Numbered from the stretch's first letter, positions 23,502 through 35,437 are shown. The stretch: DNA of 64,000 bases from Chinchilla lanigera (GCF_000276665.1 NW_004955416.1:4412645-4476644), one strand, 5' to 3'. Numbers and translations: made by a program. The notes: generated by a model from the sequence alone, not told the origin.

Positions 23502-26473
23502 CCATTTTATAAAAAGTGACAGTGCGCCTGTGATTGAGTCAATAAAATAAGGACGAGTGAGCTGTACACTCAAACAAGATTAAAGAGAAAGGGAGTGACA
23601 GAAGACAGACTCGTGGTATACAAATCGAGGAAAGTGTAATGTTTTCCCCAAAACGGCTCACGGATGCAGCCTTAATAGCAACAATATTGATTTGTCAGTA
23701 ATCTTCTCATTATTTTGGAGGTGAAAGAGGAAAATTTAATCTCTCTCTTACTCATTTCACAGCATAATTGGGAATGTACTTAATATTAAACTAAAAGGAT
23801 TTAGAAATAATTTTTTTAATTGTGGCATTAGCTAGCGATTTAAGCTTGCATAATATTTTCCAAAATCACAAAGGCTAATTCTTCATGGGTCATTTACTTG
23901 CACCCTGTATCTTAACAGTCTATGTCCAAGTAATCTCTTTGTTAGGTCATCTAGTCCTACATGGGTGAGAAATGCGCATGTGTGTTTGTGGAGGGGAGAG
24001 TGGAATGACTATTTTTTGTGTACTTTTACCTTAGCCAGTGTGGCTACCTCACTTTTTATAAGCTCGATCTATGCCTGAGCTTGCTATAATTGCCTTCTTC
24101 AAAAGAGAAAGTAGAGCAAAGAATGACTTTTTCTTTCTTTTACAGGACAAGTAAAACCTGAAATCATTGTTTTTGAAGACAAAAACACAACTGACATTTG
24201 TTAAGCTGAAAGTCAAAGGCAGACATGATACTTGGGCTCTGAAGACAGGTGTGAGTTCAAAAATCAAACCTGCTAAGGGTGGCAACCACGTATGTCCTCC
24301 TGCAAGTAGGATGTGATTACATGATTATTTATTAACTGGAAAAAGCAATTTAAGAGAAACATAAATGGAACTGGACCTTCTTTGCTTGAATTTCTGAAGA
24401 TAATCATTGTCTTTCCCAATTATTTCATGCATCTCCGCTATTGAGGCTGGAAGTGCCACCGAGGTGCTTTGCTTTGTTTGGCTATGATACATATGCAGCC
24501 TTTTACGTCCTGTGTTTGAAGGCTTCATGTCCTTGAATGTGGACAATTACTTGCTACCCCGGCCAAATCATGGAGGGCATTTACACAGGACATATTTCAG
24601 AGTCATATAATCCTATTTGATTTATTTGTAGAATATATTTTATCATACTTTATTCCTCTCCCTGACCACTACCCTGGTGGACTTTTATATCGGCAAATCT
24701 GGAGCCGGCACAGTGAATATCACTCCACTCCACACATAATATCAAGGCAAAAATGGTTGCATTCATAAGGCACTGCATCGTTTCTATCTAATGGTATCAA
24801 TCTGTGCATCACAGAGCGTTTCTTTTCCTGACATTATTACTTTACTGAAATTAAGCTTGAAACAATCTGATGTCAGATACTGTATATCTACTTTTATTGC
24901 CAGCCTTTCTGAGCCCACCATATTGCCAGGACTGCATCTCATTTTAGATGGGTTTAACCAGATATATATTCTCAAGTTTATGGAGAGTTGGATAGATTAC
25001 ATTTCCCATTCTCAAAGAGCAGGCTGGTCCTTTCAGTGCATTTTATAGAACAAATGTAAATTCCCATGCTGCAGTTGACAAAAATTCATGGTTCTTTTCT
25101 TAGTGTCAAAAATAAATCCAGCATAGCATTGGAGATGAGTAAGTGCAGCACAGTGGAGCGGGGTTCAGTTCACCCTTTCTGATTTAGCAGCAGTTTCGAT
25201 GTACTTGAGGAATCTGTAAAAGTTCAATTATTATGGTCGAGGCAAAGAGATTTGCTCACACAACAGAGCTACTGTACTTGAGAGTGAATTGTAAAGGCTC
25301 AGTGAAATGCAAAGCACTTTCTGAGCCCAGCAAACCCCTTTACCTCCCATCTCCATTCCCCCCTTCTTTTCCCATCTACTTATATCTCTTACACAAAGCA
25401 TTTTCTGAAGGATTTCACTGTAGTTAAAGAAAATACAAGCATAAAAAATTGCTGAATCACACCAGTAAATTGGAATAAAAATTAGTCTTTTATTACATCT
25501 GAAAATTGATGCATTTGGAGGCACAGGATATATAAAAATAACAATTAAACAAATTTATTAGCAGTTTGGCTTTATCAGTTTTTCAAGACTGCCTGCATGA
25601 CTATGTGCTCTAATAGAAAAGGCAGATTTGCATGAATAAAGTGTTCACAGTTAAAAGTAACCTACACATATTGAATCATGGAAAAAAACGCTCTTTCAAA
25701 TAACGTGCACTTTATGAACACAACACACAGCACGGATTGTGGACTGTTTTAGCTTTAATCTCCAGAGTCTGTATTTATAAACAAACAGCATATCTTTCTA
25801 TGTTTATGTTCAATATTTTGATTTTTTTTCTGGTCAAAACTAGGGGTTTCTTTTACCTATCCATCAACAATTGGTGTTGCCTTAAGAAAAACATAAAGTT
25901 AAACAAAACAAAACAGAAATGTTCCATGAAAAGAATGTAGCTTGACTAGTATAAGAGTCAGGCCAGGTGTGTCTTCTTTTGCTACTTTTCTTTTTTCATG
26001 TCATTTTGCTGCTCAAAGTTTGAGCAATTAGGGGGTTGGTGCAACTGGGAAGAATTAAAACCCACACAATTTCCAGCAGGGGGACATAATCACTGTTTCC
26101 TAAGGAGGAAGATCTTGTTCCTCAGTCACATGTTATCTCTTCTGAATCTCCCTGTGAAGGTCATAAAGCAGGGAGGATCTTATGGAATCTCAGATCAAGT
26201 TGCTTCTCCAAGTGTCAGCCAGGTAAGGACAGCCTTTGGTTATACAGGAAAGACACATCTGGCTATACTTCTCCCATATACCTGCCACACCTGCCAAACA
26301 TATTATCCAGAAAGGGCACTTTGTTGTAACTTTACAGTCAGCCATATCCCATATTTATGGTGTGATAATAAAATAAGGAAAAAAATTCAACTTAGTAAAT
26401 TTGGATGAACAGCAGACTTGACAGTAGTCCAAAATAAAATTATAGCATTTACTTTCTAGACAATGTATCTATT

Positions 26474-26520
26474 GAAAATTGATATCAGTAAAATAAAAAA
26501 AGTAGAAAATTGATATCAGT
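26474..26520. repeat. Short duplicated unit
   Basis: GAAAATTGATATCAGT occurs at 26474-26489 and 26505-26520, separated by an A-rich 15-nt spacer, giving a 31-bp period. A small tandem duplication. Confidence 0.85.
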
Positions 26521-26697
26521 GAATACAGAGTTACCCCAACTGATGATTGCATCTTACATTCCAAGACAGTTCATATGGTTAAATAGTTTTGGTGCATTCA
26601 CTGTATGTCAGGCATACTCCAAACCATTATGAACTTGTCAAATTCCATCAGCATTCATACTACCAACTTGAAAGTAATTAAAATCCAGAATAAAATG

Positions 26698-26790
26698 TAA
26701 TATATATGTAATATAGACAATGTAATATAGATAGTATAATATATGTAAATGTAATATATATATAGAGAGAGAGATAGAGAGAGGAAGGCA
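26698..26790. repeat. TA-rich and GA-rich simple repeat
   Basis: Irregular AATATA/TGTAATATA units pass into (TA)n and then GAGAGAGATAGAGAGAGG. It explains the short open frames with low-complexity translations on the minus strand here. Confidence 0.9.
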
Positions 26791-27639
26791 GAGTGATGGG
26801 GGGCTGCCAAAATAGCACAATCAATGGAAATCTGGGCTTGATGAGTGTGGCAGGAACTATGACACTGACAGCAATAGTTAAGTATGCTATAGTTGCATCC
26901 ACTTGTCTATTCATTTACCACATAACCGATATGTGTGAAATGCCTATTGAGAGGCTGGTGTTAGGTGGGGCTGTGGAACTACAGGTGCACACCTTTCATT
27001 GCTCACAGGGAAGCAGTGACGAAGATGGGTGCAGCTGAGCTAGGCTGCGTGAGTCAAAGAAGGCTCCTGAGAAGAAGTGATCCCTGAAATGACCCACAAC
27101 AAGGACAAGGAGAGGTGACCGTGCAGGAAGTGAGGATACAGGTGGTTCCTAAAGAGTGTGCCCCACTGAAGGGGCAGTGGTGTGGGGCCCTGGGGGTGAG
27201 AGTGAGCCTGGTCTTCTCCAGAAACTGAAAGAAGTTCATCCTCACTGAAATAAGAGTGAGGTGGGGAGGAGAGCATAGCACATCACTCAGACTGTTGAGA
27301 GCCGGGAAGGGTCTGGATGTATGCTTGGCTGATAGGAGAAAAGAGTGCCCTCTGGCTTCTTCATCAGACACTCCACTCCGTGAACGTTTGGATAACTCGT
27401 CTCCAGTACATGAGCATTTATTTATTTATAGATATTATACTGGTTTCACTATGCTATGATGTTTACTTAAAAATGTGCACAAAATTAAGTATGCAATTAA
27501 GTATGTAGACGGCTGAACTAATTTTGAAATGTACCTAAAATTTTTAAAGCAGAACTTCATTTTTAAAACACACCAGTGCCTCCACTTCCAAAATGTAGAA
27601 TTTGTTTTCAAATGGTGGTTGCTTAGTTTTGATAGGCCT
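26791..27639. other. Unique sequence, no gene seen
   Basis: About 850 bp, somewhat richer in GC than its surroundings (27000-27300). Open frames of up to 105 codons on the minus strand show no recognisable domain. Confidence 0.4.
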
Positions 27640-27930
27640 TGCGTGTGGCATGTCACATTCTCAATGAGGCCTTCCCTGACCATCTTATTGAAAATTACAA
27701 ACCCTTCCCTGGCATTTCCCAGCTCCCACGCCTGCTTCGTTTTTCTCCTGTTACCCTTGAGAAGCTACATAATTTACATATTTAGTTTGTGATGCATCCT
27801 TTTTCTCTCCCCATTAGTTCAAAGACTGTTTGTTTCCCCTCTTCTCCCCTGGGTGAAACGTACCACTTGGACTATAGTAGATGCTAATATTAGTTGCATG
27901 AACTGGATGAAGGCCATTATTATTGTTTGT
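27640..27930 (+). repeat. L2 LINE 3' end
   Basis: Diagnostic L2 words occur in order: CTCAATGAGGCCTTCCCTGA, then a middle with CTCCCCATTAGTTCAAAGAC (the 'cccactagaatgtaag' region), and GACTATAGTAGATGCTAAT at the 3' end (the 'agtaggtgctcaataaat' region). The sense strand is plus. Ancient and non-coding. Confidence 0.75.
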
Positions 27931-28095
27931 AGATATGAATCCAATAATCATCCTAATAAGTTTAAACTTTTTTTGGAGTTTTGTAGATCCAGTTATACTT
28001 TAAGTGGTCGTATGAATGATGGTAAAACAGGAATATGAGAGGTACTTGAATCATTCATGTAGCTTCGTGCCAGTTTTCCTTTTAAAACCATATAT

Positions 28096-28268
28096 TCAGT
28101 CAAAATTGGTGGTGCACACCTGCAATCTCAGCACTTAGAAAGACTGAGGCAGGAGGATTGTGAATTTGGACTTAGTGAGACCCTGTCTCAAAATAAAAAA
28201 TAAAAAAGGGCTGAGGATGTAGCTCAGTTCAAAGGCCCTGGGCCCAACCCCCAGTACTGCAAACAAAT
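28096..28268 (+). repeat. B1-dID dimer SINE
   Basis: The left half is a short B1: GGTGGTGCACACCTGCAATC, GACTGAGGCAGGAGGATTGT and GAGACCCTGTCTCAAAAT; the central 7SL-derived part is shortened. After an A-rich linker comes an ID unit: GGGCTGAGGATGTAGCTCAG and CCAACCCCCAGTACTGC. The two SINEs joined in this order form the B1-dID type known from several non-muroid rodent lineages. Confidence 0.85.
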
Positions 28269-29388
28269 AACCCAAACGCTAGGGTAGTTAAAACTAGGTA
28301 ATGTTATTTGAAAGCCTGACTAACGAGCTAGATGTCAGGGATTGTATGCTGGGGGAGGCTGAGAGCAGGCATGGACAGATGGGCTGCGGGTCTTCCCTGC
28401 CTGTGACATCTGGACTTGCTGAGCCCACCTCTTGGATTGTGACCCACGTCTGAGTGTATTGTCAGGGTCAAACTGCATATTGAGATTGCCAGTCATAAAG
28501 ATGAACTTTCCTCCAGTGGTACCTGGGATCACAGGCTCGATTCTCTCCGTGATTCTATTTGCAAACCGGACAGGATGAGGACCAAATTAAATTCCCTCCT
28601 AAGTTCAAACAGTAAACCTCATCATTCAACTTGATTCACTTCTCATCCAACCTGGCTTGTGACCAGAATCGTGGAAAGCATCGAGCTCAAGTACCAATGT
28701 ATTTTTAGATAGAAATCACTACACGGAGGATTCCTGGTGTGTTCTCTCGCCTCAGTGGCCACCCTGAGCAGTTTTCAGTCTCAGAGGCCTGGGTGTGGCA
28801 GGAGGCACGGTTAAGAAGGGCACCTGGCTTTCTTGCCTTGGTCATCTTTACCTGAGGAGAACCAGGTGGGCAGGGTCTTGGTTTTCAGGGGTTCATCCCT
28901 CATTGGCAAGTATACCTCTCGCTATGTCTATTTAAAAAAAAAAATAGCCTACCAGCGGTCACATCACCCATCTTAAGCACTACTACTTTGCCAATGTGTA
29001 AAACATGCAGTTATTTTCATGTGACAGTGAGCATTTTCAGGTTGTCTGTTGTAACTGTTTTAGCTGTCTGTTAGCTAAAACGGGGACCAAATAAACAAAC
29101 TGAAGCTGTAATTAAGGCTTCAGTTTTATGTGTGGAGACTTGCTAAGTAAGAATTATTTTCATTTAGAATGTGTGCCAGTAGCTTCCGTTTCTATACAGT
29201 ATTTGCGATCTACGAAAAATAACATAGATGGTATATTATTTGACACTTTTCTCTGAGCTTTTTCAGGATGTGAGTGCAGGAAAAATTGATTTTTCCTTAA
29301 TAAATATCATATGGACCAGTGTCTTATTAATTCATGTTCACTGCCCAAAGTACAATTGATAATCTGAAGTAGAAAAAGAACTTCCTAC
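28269..29388. other. Unique sequence, no gene seen
   Basis: About 1.1 kb, moderately GC-rich at 28340-28900. No exon, RNA gene or repeat could be supported. Confidence 0.4.
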
Positions 29389-29505
29389 TTTTTTTTCTTT
29401 GAGACAGGGTCTCACCATATGGCCAACCTGGCCTCAAACTCATGATCTTCCTGGCTCAGCCTCCTGAGTGCTGGAGTTGCAGGCATGTGCCACCACTCCT
29501 GACTC
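29389..29505 (-). repeat. Proto-B1-like SINE, antisense
   Basis: Antisense 7SL-derived monomer: oligo-T, then GAGACAGGGTCTCACCATAT, GGCCAACCTGGCCTCAAACT, CAGCCTCCTGAGTGCTGGAG and GGCATGTGCCACCACTCCTG. It lacks the internal quasi-duplication ('gagctcactttgtag') seen in the B1 copies at 2651 and 35109. It is therefore closer to proto-B1 or to a secondarily shortened B1. Confidence 0.8.
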
Positions 29506-32320
29506 TTTAAAATTCCTTCCACTATAGTTTAAGTTTTAAATCACATGTTTCTGTTGAGAAGTGCATTGTATAACACTCCTTCAGGTAAACAATAGTAGTT
29601 GACAGTACCTGACTGATTCCAGCTGATGTAGGCCAAGTTCCATTGCACGAGCAGTGCTAGGAAGGAGTACTCTTAAAACTGGGACTTGGAGCTGTTGTCT
29701 ACTTCAGGAGGAAATGAGCAATTGGTTGCTTAACCATTAAATGGGTTTTGTATGGAAGCCAGAGTTATCTGGCCAGCACTTATTGAAATGATGTTCTAGC
29801 ATTCCTTATAAATTAATGCCATCTCCGTGAACAGCCTTGCCACTGGTCTCTTAATTCAGTCCTACACAGAGATAGTTCTAATGACTTGTTAAAGTCCCTG
29901 TAGCTCTGAGACTCAATTACTCAAATTCAGGGACCATAATCTAATTGAATCATTTCAATAAGAAATCATGATTTTCATCTAAATTTTAATTTAATACACT
30001 TCAGTGAATTATACTAAGGCTATTAGAGTACCCTTTCAACTCCAGCAATAAAGGCATCATTGTAGTCACAAAGCAGGGTGAAGTCTTCTGTGTGGGTAGA
30101 ATCTTTTAAAATGGAAGGTGTTTCCTTACGAAACCTCTCTGATGTGTGTCCCTACATCATGCTTGTCAAGTTCGGATGTTAATGACATATAGATGTGCAA
30201 GAGAGGGGGCCAATACCCCAGGCTTTCTCTGAAGTGAACTGATGTGGAATGTTAAGAATGTGGTAAGTGATCTGAACAGCACAGAGCTGAAGAATGCATT
30301 TTTGTTCATCTTGGCAATCAGGACTGACCACCTTGGCTGTATGCTGAAGTCTAAGGTCTAGGTTAATCCTAAGAGTGGAAAAATTAAAAAAAAAATCGCA
30401 TCAGAATCCCATTTACATCATTCAGATGACCACAATCCTGGTCAACAGCTGACATGGACTTTGTTCTGAAAAACTTAAATATAATATCATAAGTCACAAA
30501 TTCAAAGGGCATGGGATGAAAAACAAAAGCTTCTAATTTTCTTTATAAAGTATCAATGGTATTATACTCATGCTATGACTCTGTGATTTCTAACATTTTC
30601 CTATTGTAATTCAAGGTACTTATAGAACTTGGGGCTAAATTTCAAAAGTAAAAAAATTAATTTGATGTTAATTAATATGTATCATTAAATGCTATAGAGT
30701 AAGATAGAAAGCTCTTCTCCTTCTAAGTAGCTTGTTCTATTTCTCCTATATTGTCAGATATTTGGCCATTTCTCTCCGTGTGATTCAGTTCTTTGCTGTG
30801 CAGCCTGCAAAATATAATAATTTCTAAGCAGTGTGTAAAACAAAGTGCTCAATTCACTTTATTAAAATATCCAATAATAATTGATTTAAAGGCAATAAAA
30901 TGTGTTCATTAGAGGGTTTATATTCAAGAAATATTGAAAGTATACCTAAAACTGTCACTTTTATTGTGAATGAACAGGATAATATAATTTGAAAAGAGTG
31001 TGATCATACTAAAGATTTGTCCTGCAGCATTATCTGATAGCTCGTAAAGTGCTGAAATTTAATATGATGCTTTCAGTCAGTTTAATTGAAATTTAATTGC
31101 CACTTTGGGCAGAAGGTTTAGATCTGATCAATAAAATATTAAAGATTTTGTGCTTTCACTTGGAACAGCTTCTTTAGCAATGTATCAAGAGGACCCTATA
31201 TTTTCGGAAATATTTGTTTGTTATAGTTCACACAGCACTCAATATCACTTTCTCATCTGAAAGTTTTAATGTGCTGTGCAGACAAATAGTGGAAATAATA
31301 AAGCAATAGTTGATCCATTTAATTACAACACGATGAAAGGAATAACGGTCACCTTCAGATTCATGAGAAAGGCATTAATGTAAAAGAGCAATAAATATTT
31401 TGAAATGTCAAACCTCAGAAAGACAGAGTCCAACTTGAGCTGGATTGTAAATCAGACTAAGGGAAGGACCTTGAAAAAAAGATGGTTCTTTGGTATTTTA
31501 GAAATAATTACTAATACAAAAAGGGTAATGATGAAACTATAAATTACATTAAAAAGGGCCATTAAAGGAGGATTAGTTTATAAAGCTGAGAGATGGTTCT
31601 TAAAATTGTCCTGCTGGTTATTTCTACTTTTCATCTTATTCAGGAACCCCACACTTAATTACCTGATTATTAATAAACTAATTGATCACTACTTTGCAGT
31701 TCAAATACCAAAGGGTAGTCAACTTTCCCCTTTTCAGAGACTCCCATGAGATCACCACATTCCTTATATTTGCAAAAGGGAGAAAGGTGGAAACTTCTTA
31801 TAAGTCATGAATAGTGAACTGGAGAATGATCTTTGCTAATATGTCTTAAAATTATGATTCCTTCTAGATCACTGTCTTCCAAGCATGTCTTTATATTTCT
31901 GTGGCCATGGTCTTTTCCTAATGAACTTTGGCAAAATTCTTTTCCTAACAATCCCTTCGTACCAATAGCACTTTTCCATTGCCCTGTATGAAGAACACAG
32001 ATTTCTTTACTCACGTCTTTCATGAGTATCTAAGTTCCATGGCATGCTACTTTATTTAATTGGGTTTAGTGCATCTTTTTTAAACTGTATTTCTGTTTAC
32101 AGCCATAATCTTCAAACCAGATTAGTTACCTGCTTCATAACCACTCTCGCGTTTCTTCTCTATCCACCTCTCACATTTCTCTTTGTCAACCATGTGAGAG
32201 CACTGTAGCTTTTAATTTTGCCACTGCCTTGTAATAGACCATTTCATTTTGAAGTAAACACATTCTTTTCTCCTGTTGCCAGTCAAAATCATGTATTTTG
32301 TGACATCTTGATGCTGGATA
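29506..32320. other. Second repeat-poor block, candidate conserved non-coding DNA
   Basis: About 2.8 kb without any recognised repeat. The part from about 30700 to 31480 is AT-rich with closely spaced homeodomain-type cores. TTTAATTG occurs twice in direct orientation at 31081-31088 and 31092-31099, 11 bp apart. CAATAAA occurs near 30892, 31130 and 31390. These could be enhancer-type sites, but such motifs are common by chance in AT-rich DNA. No coding exon is seen. Confidence 0.4.
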
Positions 32321-33740
32321 CTCTTTTCATTTAGGTGCTGGAAATACAGCAACTGCCTGAGAGAAACATTCTGTCTTAGGGAACTTATATTCTTACTGGG
32401 GAGAAAGACAAGAAGTATAGACAAATAAGGAAGATAAGTTTAAATCCTGACAAATACTATGAAGGAAGTAAAGTAGATTAACACAACAGAGGGTGACTGT
32501 GAGTGTGTGCATGTAAGTGTGTACATGTATATGTGGTGGTGTACAAGAAGATTTATTTCCTTCAGGAAGTGAAATATAATGATAAGGGGGAAGTTTTATA
32601 AGGATTTGGAAGAAGACATCCTAGACAGAAGACACAGCAAATGTAAGGGCACTGAAAAGGGCACGGGGCTGATCTGAGGTATACAGAGTATCTGTGTGGC
32701 AACTGCACAGTGTTTGAGGGGTATATCGGGAAGACACTATGTCAAAGAGGAAGGCAGGACCCGACTATGCACCCAATGTAAAGTCTTATAGGTCACAGTG
32801 AGAAATTACGATTTTTTTCAGTGCTGAAGATTGAACCCAGGACCTGATATATGTTAGGCAAGAGATCTCCCACTGACCTACACAGCCAACCCTACAAGAT
32901 GATTTTATTTAATGGGAATCTATGTGAAGGTTTTAAGCAGTGATAAGCATGTAATGATGAAGTATATGTATCTGTGTATGTGCATCTGGTGGGAGGAGTG
33001 CTGAGTGACATGATAGAAATTGTGTTTTGGACAGAGTACTCATGAGTGTCTGGATCCTGGACCATAAAGAATTAAAAGCAGAGGCACAAAATAATAGGCC
33101 ATTGTAACAATCCAGGCAGAGCACTTTGACCAATTGTAGTCATGGACATGTTGAGAATTTGTCAAATTTGGTATGCATTTTAAAAGTCAAGACCAAACGT
33201 CATACTGATGAATTGCACATAAGGGTGGTGAAGGTAAGAAAGAATTCAAGATGGACTTGTACATTTTAAGCTTGAACAAATGGGGAGATGATGGTGCCAT
33301 TTACTGAGGTAGAAAAGGCATGGATGACAGTGGAAAGCATATTTTTAGAGAAAACAAGTAGTTCTGCTTGGGCCCTGGTATGTTTAGAATTAGACTGGGT
33401 ATCTTTGGATAGCCAAGTGAGATTTCAAGGCAGTTGGATCTAGTAGTTTGAAACTCAAGAGAGGTTTTCGGTTTGCAATATAAACGAGTTCCATAGCACA
33501 TGGTATCTGAAACTGGATGGGATCATCTAAAAAATTATATGTAGAAAAGAAAGGAACAAGCTCTGTTCCTCTCTGTGATCTACCACTGCTGCTGCACCAC
33601 TGCCGCTCCAACAGAACAGGGAGCCAGGAGAAGAGGCTGAGGAGGCATAACCAAGGGAAGGTGCAGGATAATCTGTCGGGATGGCTCTGCTGAAGCCTAG
33701 AGAAAACAGACTCAAGCTGGCTGTCTTTGACCATTAAAAC
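32320..33740 (+). repeat. Ancient L1M 3' end
   Basis: Same kind of long L1M 3' end as at 16.5 kb, in the same orientation. Diagnostic words: TAGGTGCTGGAAATACAGCA, GGAACTTATATTCTTACTGG, ATAGGCCATTGTAACAATCC, GGACATGTTGAGAATTTG and GGCAGTTGGATCTAGTAGTT, in the expected order. Interrupted by an antisense ID at 32812-32894. Confidence 0.7.
32812..32894 (-). repeat. ID SINE in L1M, antisense, diverged
   Basis: Oligo-T followed by AGTGCTGAAGATTGAACCCA, GGACCTGATATATGTTAGGC and CTCCCACTGACCTACACAGC. It is an older copy than the ID elements ending CCCCAGCCC. Confidence 0.8.
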
Positions 33741-34082
33741 CTACACTTTTAGTAGGTGAGAAAAGCTTTGATTCAGGGTAAAAGTAGATATGTTCTTAGA
33801 TGACAGTGGAATCATTGCTTCCATTTACACACAGCAAGACAGAGTAAGTGATAACAAAGGGGAGTAAGATACTGGAATTGGTAGTGGAAATGCACAGCTG
33901 TTCTGACTGCATCTACCTGTTTAATGTGTATTTTGCTATTGTTCTTTTTTGTTTCAATTTCCTTTAAGATAAAAAAACACCCAAAAGTGAGGAAAGAGCA
34001 GAAAATAAGCTGAGGATTTTAGTAGAGCTAAGCTGTATCAGCTTCGATTCTCCAGAGAAAAGAGCCAATAAGTTCTGTTGTC
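33741..34082. other. Unique sequence, no feature
   Basis: About 340 bp with nothing recognisable; it may include the eroded 3' edge of the preceding L1M. Confidence 0.4.
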
Positions 34083-34418
34083 TATAGTCAGTCTCTACAT
34101 TTGTGGGTTTTGAATCCAAGGATTCAGCCAATTGTAGGTTAAAATATTTGGACAAAATTGTACCTGTACTGAATACAGGCTTTCCCCTTGTCATTGTTCC
34201 CCTGACAGTACAGCATAACAACTATGTGCATATGATCTGCACTGTACTAGATATTATAAGTACTCAAGAGATAATTTAAAGAATACAGAGAATGTGTATA
34301 GGTTATACACAAACACTATAGCATTTTTTAAATAAAGGATTTAAGCCTCTTCAGATTTGGATATCTGTGGAGGGTCCTGGGACTCAACCTCTATGGATAC
34401 CAATGGATGACATTCTCT
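34083..34418. mobile_element. MER2-like (Tigger-type) DNA transposon, non-autonomous
   Basis: The ends are diverged inverted repeats of the MER2 kind: TTGAATCCAAGGATTCAGCC on the left and GGATATCTGTGGAGGGTCCT on the right. Between them the order ACTGAATACAGGC, CTTGTCATTGTTCCCC, ACAGTACAGCATAACAACTA, TAGATATTATAAGTA, then GGTTATACACAAACACTAT follows the MER2 consensus read antisense. Non-coding internal deletion product of a pogo/Tigger transposon. Confidence 0.75.
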
Positions 34419-35095
34419 TTCATAGGTTGGCTGAGGGCTCCACACATGGGGAGTATAACGTGCTTTACCCAGTCAACCAAAAGAAATGTAATACAAAGCA
34501 GATTAACACCTTCACAGAATATTATTTAACCCAAACTAGAATATTGTTTAACCAAATGTGTGAAAACTGTGTGGTCTGCTAAAGTTGACACACAAAATTT
34601 AACAATCAGACAAAACATGAAACAGACATTTTTGAAAAGGAGAAAATTTAATGTAATAGGCACGCTAGTGTCACTATGTAATGTTTAGTGCTACATGAAG
34701 ATTTGTACTCATAGCCGAATAGTGTCCATTAACTGTGGATTGATGATTTTCTCCAGCAATGCTTACTGAGTAAATAAGTTTAGGCAGGATTGGTGCATTG
34801 CCAGCTGAATGCAATGGAATGGGGCTGCACCTGTAGAGATATGAACAGGGAGGAGACTACAGTGACTATGTAATGTGGGGGCATTAGGTGGGGACTAGGA
34901 TGGGCAGCAGGAAGATGGAGAGTGAAATACACGGTAGAGACAATTCTTAGTAGGGTCGTAAATTTATCAGAGCATTAGAATAGGTGAGCTGAAACAGTAG
35001 ATAGAAGAGGCTTACCTGATAGGGTGTTAAATGTTAAAGACCAAAGCTCTGAAAGTGACTCCACTGGTGGAGTTACTGAGGTCCTTGGCATAGCT
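34419..35095. other. Unique sequence or eroded LTR, unresolved
   Basis: About 680 bp. The segment 34430-34610 (GTTGACACACAAAATTTAAC) faintly resembles an old LTR edge, and the rest faintly resembles L1M. Neither is secure, and no gene is seen. Confidence 0.3.
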
Positions 35096-35108
35096 ATGTA
35101 GAAGATTA

Positions 35109-35272
35109 TTTAGTTTAGTTTAGTTTTGTATTTTTAGACAGGGTCTCACTATGCAGTTGAGGCTGGCATTGAGCTCACTTTGTAGCCCAGTCTGGTCTTG
35201 AACTTGCAGTGATCCTCCTGCCTCAGCCCCCTGAATGTTGGAATTATAGGCATATGCCACCACGCCCAGCCC
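35109..35272 (-). repeat. B1 SINE, antisense, with target duplication
   Basis: Complete antisense B1 with GACAGGGTCTCACTATGCAG, GAGCTCACTTTGTAGCCCAG and GGCATATGCCACCACGCCCA. A 13-bp duplication with two mismatches flanks it: ATGTAGAAGATTA at 35096-35108 and ATGCAGAAGGTTA at 35273-35285. Confidence 0.92.
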
Positions 35273-35334
35273 ATGCAGAAGGTTAAATAGTGGAGGAGGC
35301 TGTTGGAATTCAGGAGGTCAAGACACAAAGAGGT

Positions 35335-35428
35335 GGGGCTGGGGATATAAGTCAGTGGCACAAGTATCCGCCTGGCAAGTGCAAGGTCCTGAGTTTGATT
35401 CCCCGTACCAAAAACAAAATAAAAAAAG
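35335..35428 (+). repeat. ID SINE, with target duplication
   Basis: GGGGCTGGGGATATAAGTCA, GCCTGGCAAGTGCAAGGTCC and GAGTTTGATTCCCCGTACC, with an A-rich tail. The duplication CAAAGAGGT (35326-35334) and CAAAGAGAT (35429-35437) flanks it. The A box has one change (TAAGTCAGTGG). Confidence 0.93.
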
Positions 35429-35437
35429 CAAAGAGAT

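Larger units (their letters stand above)
20041..26690. other. Repeat-poor block, candidate conserved non-coding DNA
   Basis: Almost 6.7 kb in which I recognise no young SINE, L1 or LTR; only a possible MIR remnant near 21080-21140. This contrasts with a repeat every 1-2 kb elsewhere. Parts at about 22600-23560 and 24640-25720 have AT-rich sequence with many homeodomain-type cores (for example GATTAATTG near 22795 and TTAATTG near 22842), an octamer ATTTGCAT at 25626-25633, and a perfect hairpin at 23459-23501. Repeat exclusion over this length is often seen in blocks of developmental regulatory DNA. No exon is supported; the 136-codon frame at 25998-26408 shows no known motif. Confidence 0.45.

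Noticed and set aside
26638..26914. Minus-strand frames with repeated hydrophobic residues, suggestive of a membrane protein
   Set aside because: They arise from the TA/GA simple repeat at 26698-26790.
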